Shown in pieces: positions 33,918 to 42,582 of a DNA stretch of 64,000 nucleotides (position 1 is the stretch's first letter; each line of letters starts with the position of its first letter). Source of the DNA: Onthomorpha sp937906975 (GTDB lineage Bacteria; Bacteroidota; Bacteroidia; Bacteroidales; P3); contig JAZLDH010000009.1 of NCBI GenBank assembly GCA_045614605.1, positions 1 through 64,000 on the forward strand, in the 5' to 3' direction. Made by a program: the position numbers and the translations under genes. The notes under the pieces were generated by a model, which saw only the letters and a list, made by a program, of their open reading frames with translations, was not told the origin of the DNA and searched no databases.

Positions 33918-33925
33918 CAAAGGTA
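33918..33925 (-). promoter_or_regulatory. -7 box of queD implying a leaderless mRNA
   Basis: TACCTTTG on the minus strand ends 4 nt before the ATG, as at 23296-23303, so initiation should fall on the start codon. Confidence 0.6.
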
Positions 33926-33966
33926 CTATTTTTTCTTTGTTTTAATAAGAAAATGTTATTTTTTCG

Positions 33967-33974
33967 TAACTTTG
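33967..33974 (+). promoter_or_regulatory. -7 box of rbfA, near-leaderless
   Basis: TAACTTTG ends 7 nt before the rbfA ATG at 33982, leaving a leader of about 3 nt at most. Confidence 0.6.
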
Positions 33975-33981
33975 CAAGCCT

Positions 33982-34326
33982 ATGGACAGTAACAGATTAC
34001 AAAAAGTAGCCCGCTTAATACAGAAAGATATGGGCGAGATTCTGAGATATGAATCTAAAAACCTATTTAAGGGAGCGATGATAACGGTAACAAAAGTTAG
34101 AGTATCATCAGATTTATCAATAGCTAAGATATATATTAGTATTTTCGCACTTGCGGGTGTGAAAACAGAGGAAGTTTATGAGTTGGTAAAGGCTAATAAA
34201 CCTTTGTTAAGAAATAAACTTGCTACTATGGAAAGAAATCAGTTGAGAATCATACCTGATTTGTCTTTCTTTATAGATGATAGTTTGGATTATAGCGAGA
34301 ATATTGATAGGTTGTTAAAATCTTAA
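33982..34326 (+). CDS. rbfA: Ribosome-binding factor A
   Basis: This 114-residue KH-fold protein matures the 30S subunit and 16S rRNA. It begins RLQKVARLIQKDMGEIL, contains the strand ITVTKVRVSSDLSIAKIYISIF, and ends RIIPDLSFFIDDSLDYSENIDRLL. All are family signatures. It heads a plus-strand series rbfA, permease, cysS with 13-15 bp gaps. Confidence 0.94.
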   Translation: MDSNRLQKVARLIQKDMGEILRYESKNLFKGAMITVTKVRVSSDLSIAKIYISIFALAGVKTEEVYELVKANKPLLRNKLATMERNQLRIIPDLSFFIDDSLDYSENIDRLLKS

Positions 34327-34339
34327 AAATAATATCAAG

Positions 34340-35554
34340 ATGCGTTTTGGCTTCTTCATAGCGATGAGATATCTTTTCTCGAAAAAGGACCTTAAAGTTA
34401 TTAATATAATATCTTTAATTTCTCTTATCGGTGTGGGAGTCGTAACAATGGCATTGCTTATTGTGCTTTCTGTTTTCAATGGCTTTACTTGTTTGGCATC
34501 GGATATGTTGAGCTATTCTAATCCCGACTTGATAATTCTTCCAAGCAAAGGGAAGGTTATAGATGTTGAGCAAATAGATGTTAAACAAATAGAATCTCTT
34601 TCACAACTACAGGCTTGTACGCCTGTTGTCAAAGAGTCGGTTTTGATTTCTTTTGAAAACGCTCAAAGTATTGTTGATATGTATGGAGTGGAAGAGGAGT
34701 TTTTTAGAATTTCCAATATAGATACAACTATGCAGATAGGAAATACTTCTCTTTATACTAAGGAAAAGGCAAATTGTATTTTGGGTTATTCTTTGATGTT
34801 GCAGATGTCGCTTTATCAAGGTGCGGAAAAAATGAATATTCCTATACAATTTTGCATTCCAAAGAAGAATCCGACAAATGTTATAGTGCCTGAGGATAAT
34901 TTAAACATAGATAAAGCTTTGTTTTCTGCAAGTTTTTTGACTAAAAGCGATATAGATAATAATGTTGCAATAGTTCCTTTGTCTTTTGCTCAAAATCTAA
35001 TGGAGCTTTCTTCAAATCAAGTAAGTAGTCTTAATATAAAGCTTAAAGATTTAAAGAAAACAAAGCAAGTAAAAGCCGAAATAGAAAAACTAATCCCTGA
35101 AAACTATGTTGTAAAAGATAGATTGGAACAAGATCCTGTTTATTATAAGGTGGTAAAGGCAGAAAAATTGGCGGTATATATAATTTTGGGATTTATTATC
35201 TTTATTGCAAGTTTCAATATAATGGGGGCGTTATCGCTTCTGATTATGACAAAGAAAAAAGATATAATGATTTTAAGAACAATGGGTGCAACAAAAAGAG
35301 ATATTCGCAAAATATTTTTCACAACAGGGGTTATGATGAGTGTAATAGGAATGTTATGTGGACTAATCTTAGGAATAATATTTTGTTTGCTACAACAACA
35401 CTTTGGAATCATTAAAATGGGGGCTTCTTACATAGTGGAAAGTTTCCCAATCAAAATATACTTTACAGATATTGTAGCAATATTACTCATGGTTGTTACA
35501 ATATCTTGTTTGTGTACAGGATTGATGTCAAGAAAGATTAAATTTAACAAATAG
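34340..35554 (+). CDS. LolC/LolE-like FtsX-family permease
   Basis: The 404-residue protein has an N-terminal membrane helix (about 20-45), a large periplasmic MacB-PCD-type domain (about 50-265) and three C-terminal helices (about 270-395) containing MTKKKDIMILRTMGATKRDIRKIFF. This resembles the lipoprotein-releasing system permease. No ATPase (LolD) is adjacent. It is translated 13 bp after rbfA. Confidence 0.88.
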   Translation: MRFGFFIAMRYLFSKKDLKVINIISLISLIGVGVVTMALLIVLSVFNGFTCLASDMLSYSNPDLIILPSKGKVIDVEQIDVKQIESLSQLQACTPVVKESVLISFENAQSIVDMYGVEEEFFRISNIDTTMQIGNTSLYTKEKANCILGYSLMLQMSLYQGAEKMNIPIQFCIPKKNPTNVIVPEDNLNIDKALFSASFLTKSDIDNNVAIVPLSFAQNLMELSSNQVSSLNIKLKDLKKTKQVKAEIEKLIPENYVVKDRLEQDPVYYKVVKAEKLAVYIILGFIIFIASFNIMGALSLLIMTKKKDIMILRTMGATKRDIRKIFFTTGVMMSVIGMLCGLILGIIFCLLQQHFGIIKMGASYIVESFPIKIYFTDIVAILLMVVTISCLCTGLMSRKIKFNK

Positions 35555-35569
35555 AAATAAAGAAGAATT

Positions 35570-37048
35570 ATGATAGAGAATACAAAAAAATTAGTAGTTT
35601 ACAATACGCTTAGTAGAAATAAAGAAGAGTTTCAAGCAATTAACTCTCCTTTTGTGGGAATGTATGTTTGCGGACCAACAGTTTATGGAGATGCTCACTT
35701 AGGACACGCAAGAGCTGCATTAACTTTTGATACTGTTTTTCGTTTTCTTAAATATTTAGATTACAAGGTAAGATATGTAAGAAATATAACTGATGTTGGA
35801 CACTTGGAAAACGATGCTGATAGTGGCGAAGATAAGATTGCAAAAAAAGCAAGATTAGAACAATTAGAGCCAATGGAAGTAGCTCAATACTTCACTCAAA
35901 GATACCTTGAAGCAATGGACTCAATGAATATTTTGCGTCCAAGTATTCAACCAACCGCAACAGGACATATAATTGACCAAATTCAGATTGTAGAAAAATT
36001 ATTAGAAAATGGTTACGCTTATATAAGCAATGGCAGTGTTTATTTCGATGTTTTGAAATACAATAACGACACTCACAAATACGGAATTTTGTCTAATAGA
36101 GTTATTGACGAAATGATAGCAAATACTCGTGAGCTTGACGGACAAGAAGAAAAGAGAAATCCTGCTGACTTTGCACTTTGGAAAAAAGCCTCACCAGAAC
36201 ACATTATGCGTTGGCCATCTCCTTGGAGCGATGGTTTTCCTGGCTGGCATTTGGAGTGTACTGCAATGAGCAGAAAGTATCTTGGAGAACAATTTGACAT
36301 ACATGGCGGAGGTTTAGACTTACTTTTTCCTCACCACGAAAGCGAAATTGCACAATCAATATGTGCTTTTGGAAAAGAACCTGCGAAATATTGGTTGCAT
36401 AACAATATGATAACAATCGGAGGTCAAAAGATGGGAAAAAGTCTTGGTAACTTCATAACTTTAAATGAGTTCTTTACAGGTAATCACCCTAAATTAGATA
36501 AGGCTTACAGCCCAATGACAATTCGTTTCTTTATCTTACAAGCTCACTATCGTTCAACATTAGATTTTTCTAATGAAGCACTTTCAGCAGCTGAAAAGGG
36601 AATGAAAAAATTATTTGAAACACAAAGAAATATCAATAGCCTTCCAACTTCTGACAAAACAAGCGTAGATTTTAATGCAGTATTTACAAAATGTATTGAA
36701 GCAATGTGCGATGATTTCAATACACCAGTTGTAATTGCAAATATGTTTGAAATCTCACGTTTAGTAAATCTAATCTCTGACAAAAAAGAAACAATCACAG
36801 ACGCTGACAAAGCTCAATTAAAAGAAAACTTTGAAATCATATTCAGTGAAATTCTTGGTATGAAGAGCGAACAAAGCGACAATACTAGCAATATAATTGA
36901 TGGATTGATGAGTATAATTACTGAAATGAGAGCAGACGCAAGAGCAAATAAAGATTGGGCAAAGAGCGATATGATAAGAGATAGATTAGCCTCAGTAGGA
37001 ATTACAATCAAAGACGGAAAAGAGGGAGCAAAATGGGAAATAAATTAA
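35570..37048 (+). CDS. cysS: Cysteinyl-tRNA synthetase
   Basis: This class Ia synthetase charges tRNA-Cys. The 492-residue protein has the zinc/catalytic start VCGPTVYGDAHLGHARA (HIGH seen as HLGH, about 32-45). The zinc-binding HLECTAMS and HHESEIAQS segments follow, and the KMSKS loop is KMGKSLGNF (about 288). Its 3' end overlaps the next gene by 16 bp in another frame. Confidence 0.96.
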   Translation: MIENTKKLVVYNTLSRNKEEFQAINSPFVGMYVCGPTVYGDAHLGHARAALTFDTVFRFLKYLDYKVRYVRNITDVGHLENDADSGEDKIAKKARLEQLEPMEVAQYFTQRYLEAMDSMNILRPSIQPTATGHIIDQIQIVEKLLENGYAYISNGSVYFDVLKYNNDTHKYGILSNRVIDEMIANTRELDGQEEKRNPADFALWKKASPEHIMRWPSPWSDGFPGWHLECTAMSRKYLGEQFDIHGGGLDLLFPHHESEIAQSICAFGKEPAKYWLHNNMITIGGQKMGKSLGNFITLNEFFTGNHPKLDKAYSPMTIRFFILQAHYRSTLDFSNEALSAAEKGMKKLFETQRNINSLPTSDKTSVDFNAVFTKCIEAMCDDFNTPVVIANMFEISRLVNLISDKKETITDADKAQLKENFEIIFSEILGMKSEQSDNTSNIIDGLMSIITEMRADARANKDWAKSDMIRDRLASVGITIKDGKEGAKWEIN

Positions 37049-38025
37049 ACATATTAATAATATTTGGGTTGATTTTGTGTTTTGCTTCTTGCAAAGAAGC
37101 TACAGAAGAAACTACAATTACGCAAATAGATTACACAAAAGTAGAAATCCCAACTTTTAATGCGGATTCGGCATATTCTTATGTAAAGGCACAATGCGAT
37201 TTTGGCCCACGTACACCTAAGAGCAAAGCCTCACAACTTTGTGGTGATTATTTAATAGACTTTATGAAGCAATATGCCGATACAGTCTATGTGCAAAATT
37301 TCTCATCTTCGCTTTGGGACGGAACAAGTGTTGAAGGAAGAAACATTATTGCTTCTTTCAATCCTGAAGCCTTAGATAGAGTAGTTTTAGCAGCACATTG
37401 GGATAGCAGACTATGGGCTGATGAAGACCCTAATGAAGAAAACCACAAAAAAGCTATAGATGGAGCAAACGATGGTGCAAGTGGAGTAGGTGTTTTAATG
37501 GAAATCGCAAGAGTATTTCGCCAAAAACAAAACACACAAGGCGTAGATATTATATTTTTTGACCTTGAAGACCAAGGCACTCCTTCATGGGCGGAAAGCG
37601 ATGTGGAGGATCAAAGTGATTGGTGTTTAGGTTCTCAATATTGGAGCAAGACTCCTCACTATCCTTTCTATACTGCAAACTATGGAATATTGCTTGATAT
37701 GGTTGGATACAAGAATCTACGTTTTACAAAAGAAGGTTTATCTATGCACTATGCAGCTTCTATTATGAATAAGGTGTGGGATATTGCCTCTGCAAAGGGA
37801 TATTCTAATATATTCATAAACGAAAATACTTATCCTATAATGGATGATCATCATTGGGTGAATCTTAATGCAAGAATCCCTATGATAGATATTGTACAAA
37901 ATGATCCGACATGTAGTTTCTTTCCTTTCTGGCATACAGTGCAAGATAATATGGAAAATATCAGTAAAGAAAGTTTAAAAATTGTAGGAGAAGTTTGTTT
38001 AATTACAATATTCTCAAATCAATAG
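37033..38025 (+). CDS. Glutaminyl-peptide cyclotransferase-like M28 lipoprotein
   Basis: This is a 330-residue exported lipoprotein (lipobox CFASC, Cys about 20) of the M28/glutaminyl cyclase family. Zinc ligands are visible as Asp in DGANDGASGVGVL (about 148), Glu in IIFFDLEDQG (about 183) and His in FPFWHTVQD (about 307), with AAHWDSR near 118. Such enzymes turn N-terminal Gln into pyroglutamate. Nearly all signal peptides in this window end before Gln, so this is a plausible envelope capping enzyme. An aminopeptidase activity is the alternative. Confidence 0.85.
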   Translation: MGNKLNILIIFGLILCFASCKEATEETTITQIDYTKVEIPTFNADSAYSYVKAQCDFGPRTPKSKASQLCGDYLIDFMKQYADTVYVQNFSSSLWDGTSVEGRNIIASFNPEALDRVVLAAHWDSRLWADEDPNEENHKKAIDGANDGASGVGVLMEIARVFRQKQNTQGVDIIFFDLEDQGTPSWAESDVEDQSDWCLGSQYWSKTPHYPFYTANYGILLDMVGYKNLRFTKEGLSMHYAASIMNKVWDIASAKGYSNIFINENTYPIMDDHHWVNLNARIPMIDIVQNDPTCSFFPFWHTVQDNMENISKESLKIVGEVCLITIFSNQ

Positions 38026-38038
38026 GCGTTTCTAATAT

Positions 38039-38464
38039 ATGAAAAGACGCATATCCATAATCTTAGGCTTAATAAGCATTAGTTTTCTCTTTAGCTCATG
38101 TGAAGAGCCTTATGATTATGGATATGTAAACTTTTATATAGATCCCGATAGTGCCGAATACTTTAATTTAAATTACGGAAATCGTGGTTGGGAATACTTC
38201 CAAGGAGGATATAGAGGCGTAGTTATTTTTAGAAAGAATTGGAACGAATTTATAGCCTTTGAACGTAGTTGCGTAGCACAAGATTGTACTGGACGCCTTG
38301 AAGTAGATACAACAAACAATGTGCTTTTATATTGTCCAAACTGCGATTCTCAATATATATACTACGATGGCTCTCCGTTAGAGGGTAGTAAATCTAAACG
38401 AATGCTTTATACCTATTGTAGTTTCTTTGATGGCTCATATCTATGGGTAAGCAATTGCAGATAG
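38039..38464 (+). CDS. Rieske-like lipoprotein with cysteines only
   Basis: The 141-residue lipoprotein has lipobox LFSSC (Cys about 21). The mature domain ends with RSCVAQDCTGRLEVDTTNN, CPNCDSQYIYYDGSPL and a final KRMLYTY strand, which recalls the Rieske fold. The classic CxH...CxxH ligand pairs are replaced by CxxxxC and CPNCD, so a normal [2Fe-2S] His/Cys centre is not possible; zinc or a Cys4 cluster could be. Similar lipoproteins occur in Bacteroidales. It lies between the cyclase and lpxK, same strand, 13 and 3 bp apart. Confidence 0.65.
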   Translation: MKRRISIILGLISISFLFSSCEEPYDYGYVNFYIDPDSAEYFNLNYGNRGWEYFQGGYRGVVIFRKNWNEFIAFERSCVAQDCTGRLEVDTTNNVLLYCPNCDSQYIYYDGSPLEGSKSKRMLYTYCSFFDGSYLWVSNCR

Positions 38465-38467
38465 AAT

Positions 38468-39454
38468 ATGTACGGAATAATCACATACCTAAGAAACAAA
38501 CTTTTTGATTGCGGAATTTTAAAACAACAATCCCACAACGTAAAAATAATATCTGTAGGAAATCTCCGTGTAGGAGGTACAGGTAAAACCCCTTTCGTAG
38601 AATATCTCATCAAAAGCCTAAGTCCTAATTTCAATTTAGCAATATTGAGCAGAGGATATGGCAGAAAAACCAAAGGATACATTAAATTACAACCTAATCA
38701 CTCAGCCTCAGAGGTAGGAGATGAGCCTTTGTTGCTTTATAAACGCAACCCAAATACTCTTGTAGCAGTATGTGAAGATAGAAACAAAGGAGTAGAAACC
38801 CTGCTCAAAGACTCCCCAAATACAAATCTAATAATATTAGATGATGCCTATCAACACCGCTACATAAATAGAGACATAAATATACTACTCACTGAATACA
38901 ACCGACCATTCTTTAAAGACAGAGTTATGCCCTTTGGACGATTAAGAGAATATCGTAAAGGATTTAAACGAGCAGACTATATAGTAATCACAAAGTGCCC
39001 TCCATTAAATCAAAATCAAAAACAAAACTTTGTAAACAAACTAAAAGCACAACCAAACCAAAAAATCTTTTTCTCAAACATAGTATATAAAGAACCATAT
39101 CACATAAAAGATAAAAATAAGAAAATAAACTTATCAGATTATAAAGTAATACTCTTTACAGGCATAGCAAACAACCAACATATAGTAGAATATCTAAACT
39201 CAATCACTAAGGTAATAAATACAATAACCTTTCCAGATCATCATAACTTTACAATCAAAGACAAAGAAGCGATAAAAAAACTCTATGATGATAACTCATT
39301 AAATAAAACCATACTTTTAACAACAGAAAAAGACGCAATGCGATTGCAAGATTTAGAAACCGAAATCTATGTCTTGCCAATAGACATAGAAGTTCACCAA
39401 TATGGAAAAGAAAACCCTTTAATAGAAAAAACAATACAAGAAGATGTTAGATAA
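38468..39454 (+). CDS. lpxK: Tetraacyldisaccharide 4'-kinase
   Basis: This enzyme phosphorylates the lipid A disaccharide at the 4' position, giving lipid IVA. The 328-residue protein has the P-loop GNLRVGGTGKTPFVEYL (about 32-48), SRGYGRKTKGY, VGDEPLLL and LDDAYQHRYINRDI. The membrane-associated N-terminus is short, as usual. The start codon lies 3 bp after the preceding gene; the 3' end overlaps the phosphorylase gene by 11 bp. Confidence 0.94.
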   Translation: MYGIITYLRNKLFDCGILKQQSHNVKIISVGNLRVGGTGKTPFVEYLIKSLSPNFNLAILSRGYGRKTKGYIKLQPNHSASEVGDEPLLLYKRNPNTLVAVCEDRNKGVETLLKDSPNTNLIILDDAYQHRYINRDINILLTEYNRPFFKDRVMPFGRLREYRKGFKRADYIVITKCPPLNQNQKQNFVNKLKAQPNQKIFFSNIVYKEPYHIKDKNKKINLSDYKVILFTGIANNQHIVEYLNSITKVINTITFPDHHNFTIKDKEAIKKLYDDNSLNKTILLTTEKDAMRLQDLETEIYVLPIDIEVHQYGKENPLIEKTIQEDVR

Positions 39455-40253
39455 AATCAAAGAAACAGCAGAATATCTTTCGCAATACGCCACACAATGC
39501 GAAGTAGGAATAATATTAGGAAGCGGATTAAACAATTTCGTTGATAACTTAAAAATAGAACATTCTATACCTTATTCAGAAATTCCACATTTTCCACAAT
39601 CCACAGTAAAAGGACATAAAGGAATGTTGATTTTTGGTGAAATAAGTAATAAAAAAGTAATTTGTATGCAAGGACGCTTTCACTACTACGAAGGCTACAC
39701 AATGCAAGAAGTAACATTCCCAATTAGAGTTATGAAATCCTTAGGCGTACACACCCTTATAGTAACCAATGCTTCAGGAGGAGTAAATCCAAACTATGAA
39801 GTAGGTGATATAATGCTAATAAAAGACCATATAAACCTTATGCCAAATCCACTCATTGGGCGAAATGACGAAAGACTTGGCGTAAGATTTCCATCTATGA
39901 CAAACATATACAATCCTACACTAAGACAATATGCAAAAGAAATAGTAGAAAAAAATAATATAAAACTACAAGAAGGAGTATATGTTGGTACAACAGGACC
40001 AAGTTTTGAGACTCCAGCAGAATATAAATTCTTCCGCACAATCGGAGGCGACACTGTGGGAATGAGTACCGTGCCAGAAGTAATCGTAGCCTCACACTCT
40101 CAAATGCAAGTTTTTGGAATGTCTGTTATAAGCAATGTATTCAAAGAAGAAAGTCAAGAAGAATGCACTCACGAAGAAGTTTTGGAAGGTGTAGCCAAAG
40201 CAGGAAATAAGATGAACACCATAGTTCAAGAATTAATTACAAGGATTAGTTAA
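39444..40253 (+). CDS. Purine nucleoside phosphorylase
   Basis: The protein has 269 residues and is of the trimeric type (PNP-I, guanosine/inosine). Motifs: IILGSGLNNFVD (phosphate loop, about 24-35), MQGRFHYYEGYTMQEVTFPIR, TNASGGVNPNYEVGDIMLI (about 110-130), and MSTVPEVIVASHSQMQVFGMSVISN (substrate site Glu and Asn). It cleaves purine nucleosides with phosphate. It is translationally coupled to lpxK by overlap but is metabolically unrelated. Confidence 0.93.
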   Translation: MLDKIKETAEYLSQYATQCEVGIILGSGLNNFVDNLKIEHSIPYSEIPHFPQSTVKGHKGMLIFGEISNKKVICMQGRFHYYEGYTMQEVTFPIRVMKSLGVHTLIVTNASGGVNPNYEVGDIMLIKDHINLMPNPLIGRNDERLGVRFPSMTNIYNPTLRQYAKEIVEKNNIKLQEGVYVGTTGPSFETPAEYKFFRTIGGDTVGMSTVPEVIVASHSQMQVFGMSVISNVFKEESQEECTHEEVLEGVAKAGNKMNTIVQELITRIS

Positions 40254-40270
40254 ATAAAACAAAGAGATAA

Positions 40271-40316
40271 AAAAATAAGGCTAAGTTTCTTTTGAGAAAT
40301 TTAGCCTTATTTTTTA
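40271..40316. terminator. Bidirectional terminator
   Basis: The 14-bp arms AAAAATAAGGCTAA (40271-40284) and TTAGCCTTATTTTT (40301-40314) sit between the convergent phosphorylase gene and the barrel gene at 40319. CAAAG at 40260 and CTAAG at 40281 are 21 bp apart, matching the repeat period. Confidence 0.88.
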
Positions 40317-40318
40317 TT

Positions 40319-41071
40319 TTAATATCTTCTTCCTCCCGTATAATAACGCCTTTGATTTTTGTGCTTAGTAGGTATTTTGAAATTTGTGCTGATAGAAACA
40401 TCGGCAGTAGAAATCCATCCGTTAATTCTACTGTCAATGACTTCTGAATTACTCAAAGAACTAACAGCGTTATTAGAAAGTGCTAGGTTTGCTTCTACAT
40501 TAAGAGAAAAACCTTTCCATGTGAAAAATTGGAAAAGAAAACCTCCATTAAAAGCAAGATTAGAATATTGTACTTGAATATCTTTTTGTCTAAATGTTAC
40601 AAGACCTGCACCAAAAACAACGGTTGGATTTCCAAACCAATAGGTTTTACCAAGACGGAAAAGACTTTTGTTTGTCAATACATCAGCAGCTTTATTGTTT
40701 CTCTTAGGTCTAGTTTCCCATAAATTAGTTAAATTTACAAGTAAATCAACGCTAGTCTGAATAAGTGGCTCCATTGAAACAGTAAGTCCTGGTATGCTAT
40801 CTGGATCACTTATTGTATTTCCTCCTTTTAAAGTAAATCTTGCTCCTAATACAGGAGTAAAATGGTATCCCATAGAAAATTTTCCCATAGGGTCTAAATT
40901 AAATCCATCTGCTGGTGATGTTTGAATCAAACTCAAACCATGAACACCTCCTCCTACGGAAAATTCTATACTATTGCTAAATCTATTTGCTGCTTTAAAG
41001 TTTCTTCTTTTTTGGGCTGAAAGCGTGCATAATACGCATATTAGTACGGCAAATATAATAAACTTCTTCAT
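40319..41071 (-). CDS. Outer membrane beta-barrel protein
   Basis: The 250-residue protein has a signal peptide ending TLSA before Gln. It is a paralogue of the barrel at 23308-23985 (shared GGVHGLSLIQ, GARFTLKGGNT, VDLLVNLTNLWE and FGAGLVTFR features). It has an extra loop with basic residues (RPKRNNKAAD) and a basic, Tyr/Gly-rich C-terminal tail (HKNQRRYYTGGRRY) after the last strand. Function unknown. It has a perfect promoter (41103-41133) with a phased array immediately upstream. Confidence 0.7.
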   Translation of the reverse strand: MKKFIIFAVLICVLCTLSAQKRRNFKAANRFSNSIEFSVGGGVHGLSLIQTSPADGFNLDPMGKFSMGYHFTPVLGARFTLKGGNTISDPDSIPGLTVSMEPLIQTSVDLLVNLTNLWETRPKRNNKAADVLTNKSLFRLGKTYWFGNPTVVFGAGLVTFRQKDIQVQYSNLAFNGGFLFQFFTWKGFSLNVEANLALSNNAVSSLSNSEVIDSRINGWISTADVSISTNFKIPTKHKNQRRYYTGGRRY

Positions 41072-41102
41072 AAATACAATTCTTTATTTTTATCTTGGTG
41101 TG

Positions 41103-41133
41103 CAAAGGTATAACTTTTTTTAATAATAACAAA
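41103..41133 (-). promoter_or_regulatory. Canonical promoter of the barrel gene
   Basis: On the minus strand, TTTG (41133-41130), a 19-nt spacer and TACCTTTG (41110-41103) are a full consensus match. The phased array begins 11 bp further upstream. Confidence 0.85.
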
Positions 41134-41144
41134 ATAAATTTTTT

Positions 41145-41212
41145 CAAAGAGAAAGAAAAATAATTCAAAGAAAAAATATTTTTTTTCAAAGAAAGAAAAA
41201 ATTTATTCAAAG
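41145..41212. repeat. 21-bp phased array overlapping the end of the helicase gene
   Basis: CAAAG occurs at 41145, 41166, 41187 and 41208, exactly 21 bp apart, in A/T tracts. On the transcribed strand of the barrel gene they read CTTTG. The last unit encodes the FFE end of the helicase, so the repeat has extended into coding DNA. Confidence 0.8.
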
Positions 41213-42582
41213 AAAAAATCTTCGGAAAAATTGACTAAGAAAATTTGTTTGCGTGCTCGGGTTACGGCTGTGTAGAGCCAACGGAAATATTCTTTGTTTT
41301 CGGCTTCCAAGGCAGGAACTTCGTTCAGCACAAAGGCGGTGTGCCAATCGCCTCCTTGGGCTTTGTGGCAGGTAATGGCTTTTGAGAATTTTACTTGTAA
41401 GGCATTGAAGTATTTATCTTCTTTTACAGACTTGTGTACAAGGGCTTTGTTGTTGCAATTTTGTTGATAATAAGAGAAAATGGTCTCATAGAGTTGTCTT
41501 TCTTTTTCTTGTGAAAGGTGGGCTTGCTTATCGGTTAGTGTATCAAGCATTATGGTTAGTTCAATTCGTATTTCGCTTTCGTTAATCTTGGCTTCTATGT
41601 TGGCAAAGTTGAATCCGAATTTTTCTTCGTAGGAAAAGATGTTTGTAATCTCAATAATATCTCCGTTTGCTATGAAGTCGGAGTATTCATCTTCTGTATT
41701 CCAATAATAATTGTTGCGAATAGACATTAGTTTTTCGCCAATATCTATTATGTTTTCTTTTTCTAAAATTCTGTTTCTAATGTATTGATTGAGTTGATTG
41801 GCGGCAAAGTTGCTTCTTGTTACGACTACTACTTCTTTTTCGCCGATTTGTCGGTATTGGTTTACGAGTGTATCTTCAAAGTCTATGGATTCTATTCTGC
41901 GAAAGTCTTTATGGTTTTGTGTTTTAAAGATTGGTAGTTGCGTTTTGTTCTCTATTGCCCAGCGAATGTTTGCTGCGTTTTTCAAAATCCCTGATTTTAA
42001 GGCTTGTCTTACTACTTGGGTTAGTTGATAATAGCCTATTGGTTCGGCAAATCTTTGATTTAGATAATCAGAATCAAGAGCGAAGGATTCTCTACTGCCA
42101 ACGGGTGGGAGTTGGGCTTTGTCTCCAAGAAGTATTATTTTGTTTTTGACTCCGTTTTTAACGTATGAGAATAGGTCTGTTAGTAAATTGTCGCCTTCTC
42201 CTATCATTGAGGCTTCGTCAATTATGTAAAGGGTGTGGTGATTCTTGTTTTCTTTTAGTTTAAGGCATATATTTGAATAATAATCTGTTTGAGTGTAGTA
42301 GATTTTTTTGTGAATTGTGTAGGCTTGTTGTAAGGAACGATTGCTTAATACTTTGGCTGCTCGTCCTGTTGGTGCAAGAAGTTCTGTTCTTATGCCGTAA
42401 AATGGGAGGGTTTTAATGAGTGCAGAGATTATTGTGGTTTTTCCTGTTCCCGCATAGCCGTCTAATATAAATATGTCGCAGTCGTCTTTGTGAAAAATAA
42501 AGTTTGAGAGGTTTTTCACAAGGTTTTCTTGGTCTTGTGTCAAAGGGAATTTACAGAAACTTTCAATTTGTTTTACAAACAT
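41203..42582 (-). CDS. RecD-like superfamily 1 helicase
   Basis: The 459-residue ATPase has Walker A in ILDGYAGTGKTTII (about 41-53), TGRAAKVLSNR (motif Ia), YIIDEASMIGEGD (Walker B, about 119-131) and LLGDKAQLPPVGS (motif III). Near the C-terminus, TCHKAQGGDWHTAFV and RWLYTAVTRARKQIFLV are motifs V/VI of the UvrD_C_2 type. It resembles the RecD2-like ATPases without the long N-terminal extension. It lies 0 bp after apbE on the same strand. Confidence 0.9.
   Translation of the reverse strand: MFVKQIESFCKFPLTQDQENLVKNLSNFIFHKDDCDIFILDGYAGTGKTTIISALIKTLPFYGIRTELLAPTGRAAKVLSNRSLQQAYTIHKKIYYTQTDYYSNICLKLKENKNHHTLYIIDEASMIGEGDNLLTDLFSYVKNGVKNKIILLGDKAQLPPVGSRESFALDSDYLNQRFAEPIGYYQLTQVVRQALKSGILKNAANIRWAIENKTQLPIFKTQNHKDFRRIESIDFEDTLVNQYRQIGEKEVVVVTRSNFAANQLNQYIRNRILEKENIIDIGEKLMSIRNNYYWNTEDEYSDFIANGDIIEITNIFSYEEKFGFNFANIEAKINESEIRIELTIMLDTLTDKQAHLSQEKERQLYETIFSYYQQNCNNKALVHKSVKEDKYFNALQVKFSKAITCHKAQGGDWHTAFVLNEVPALEAENKEYFRWLYTAVTRARKQIFLVNFSEDFFFE

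Noticed and set aside
38039..38464. True Rieske iron-sulfur protein
   Set aside because: The two His ligands are missing, so only a Rieske-like fold can be suggested.
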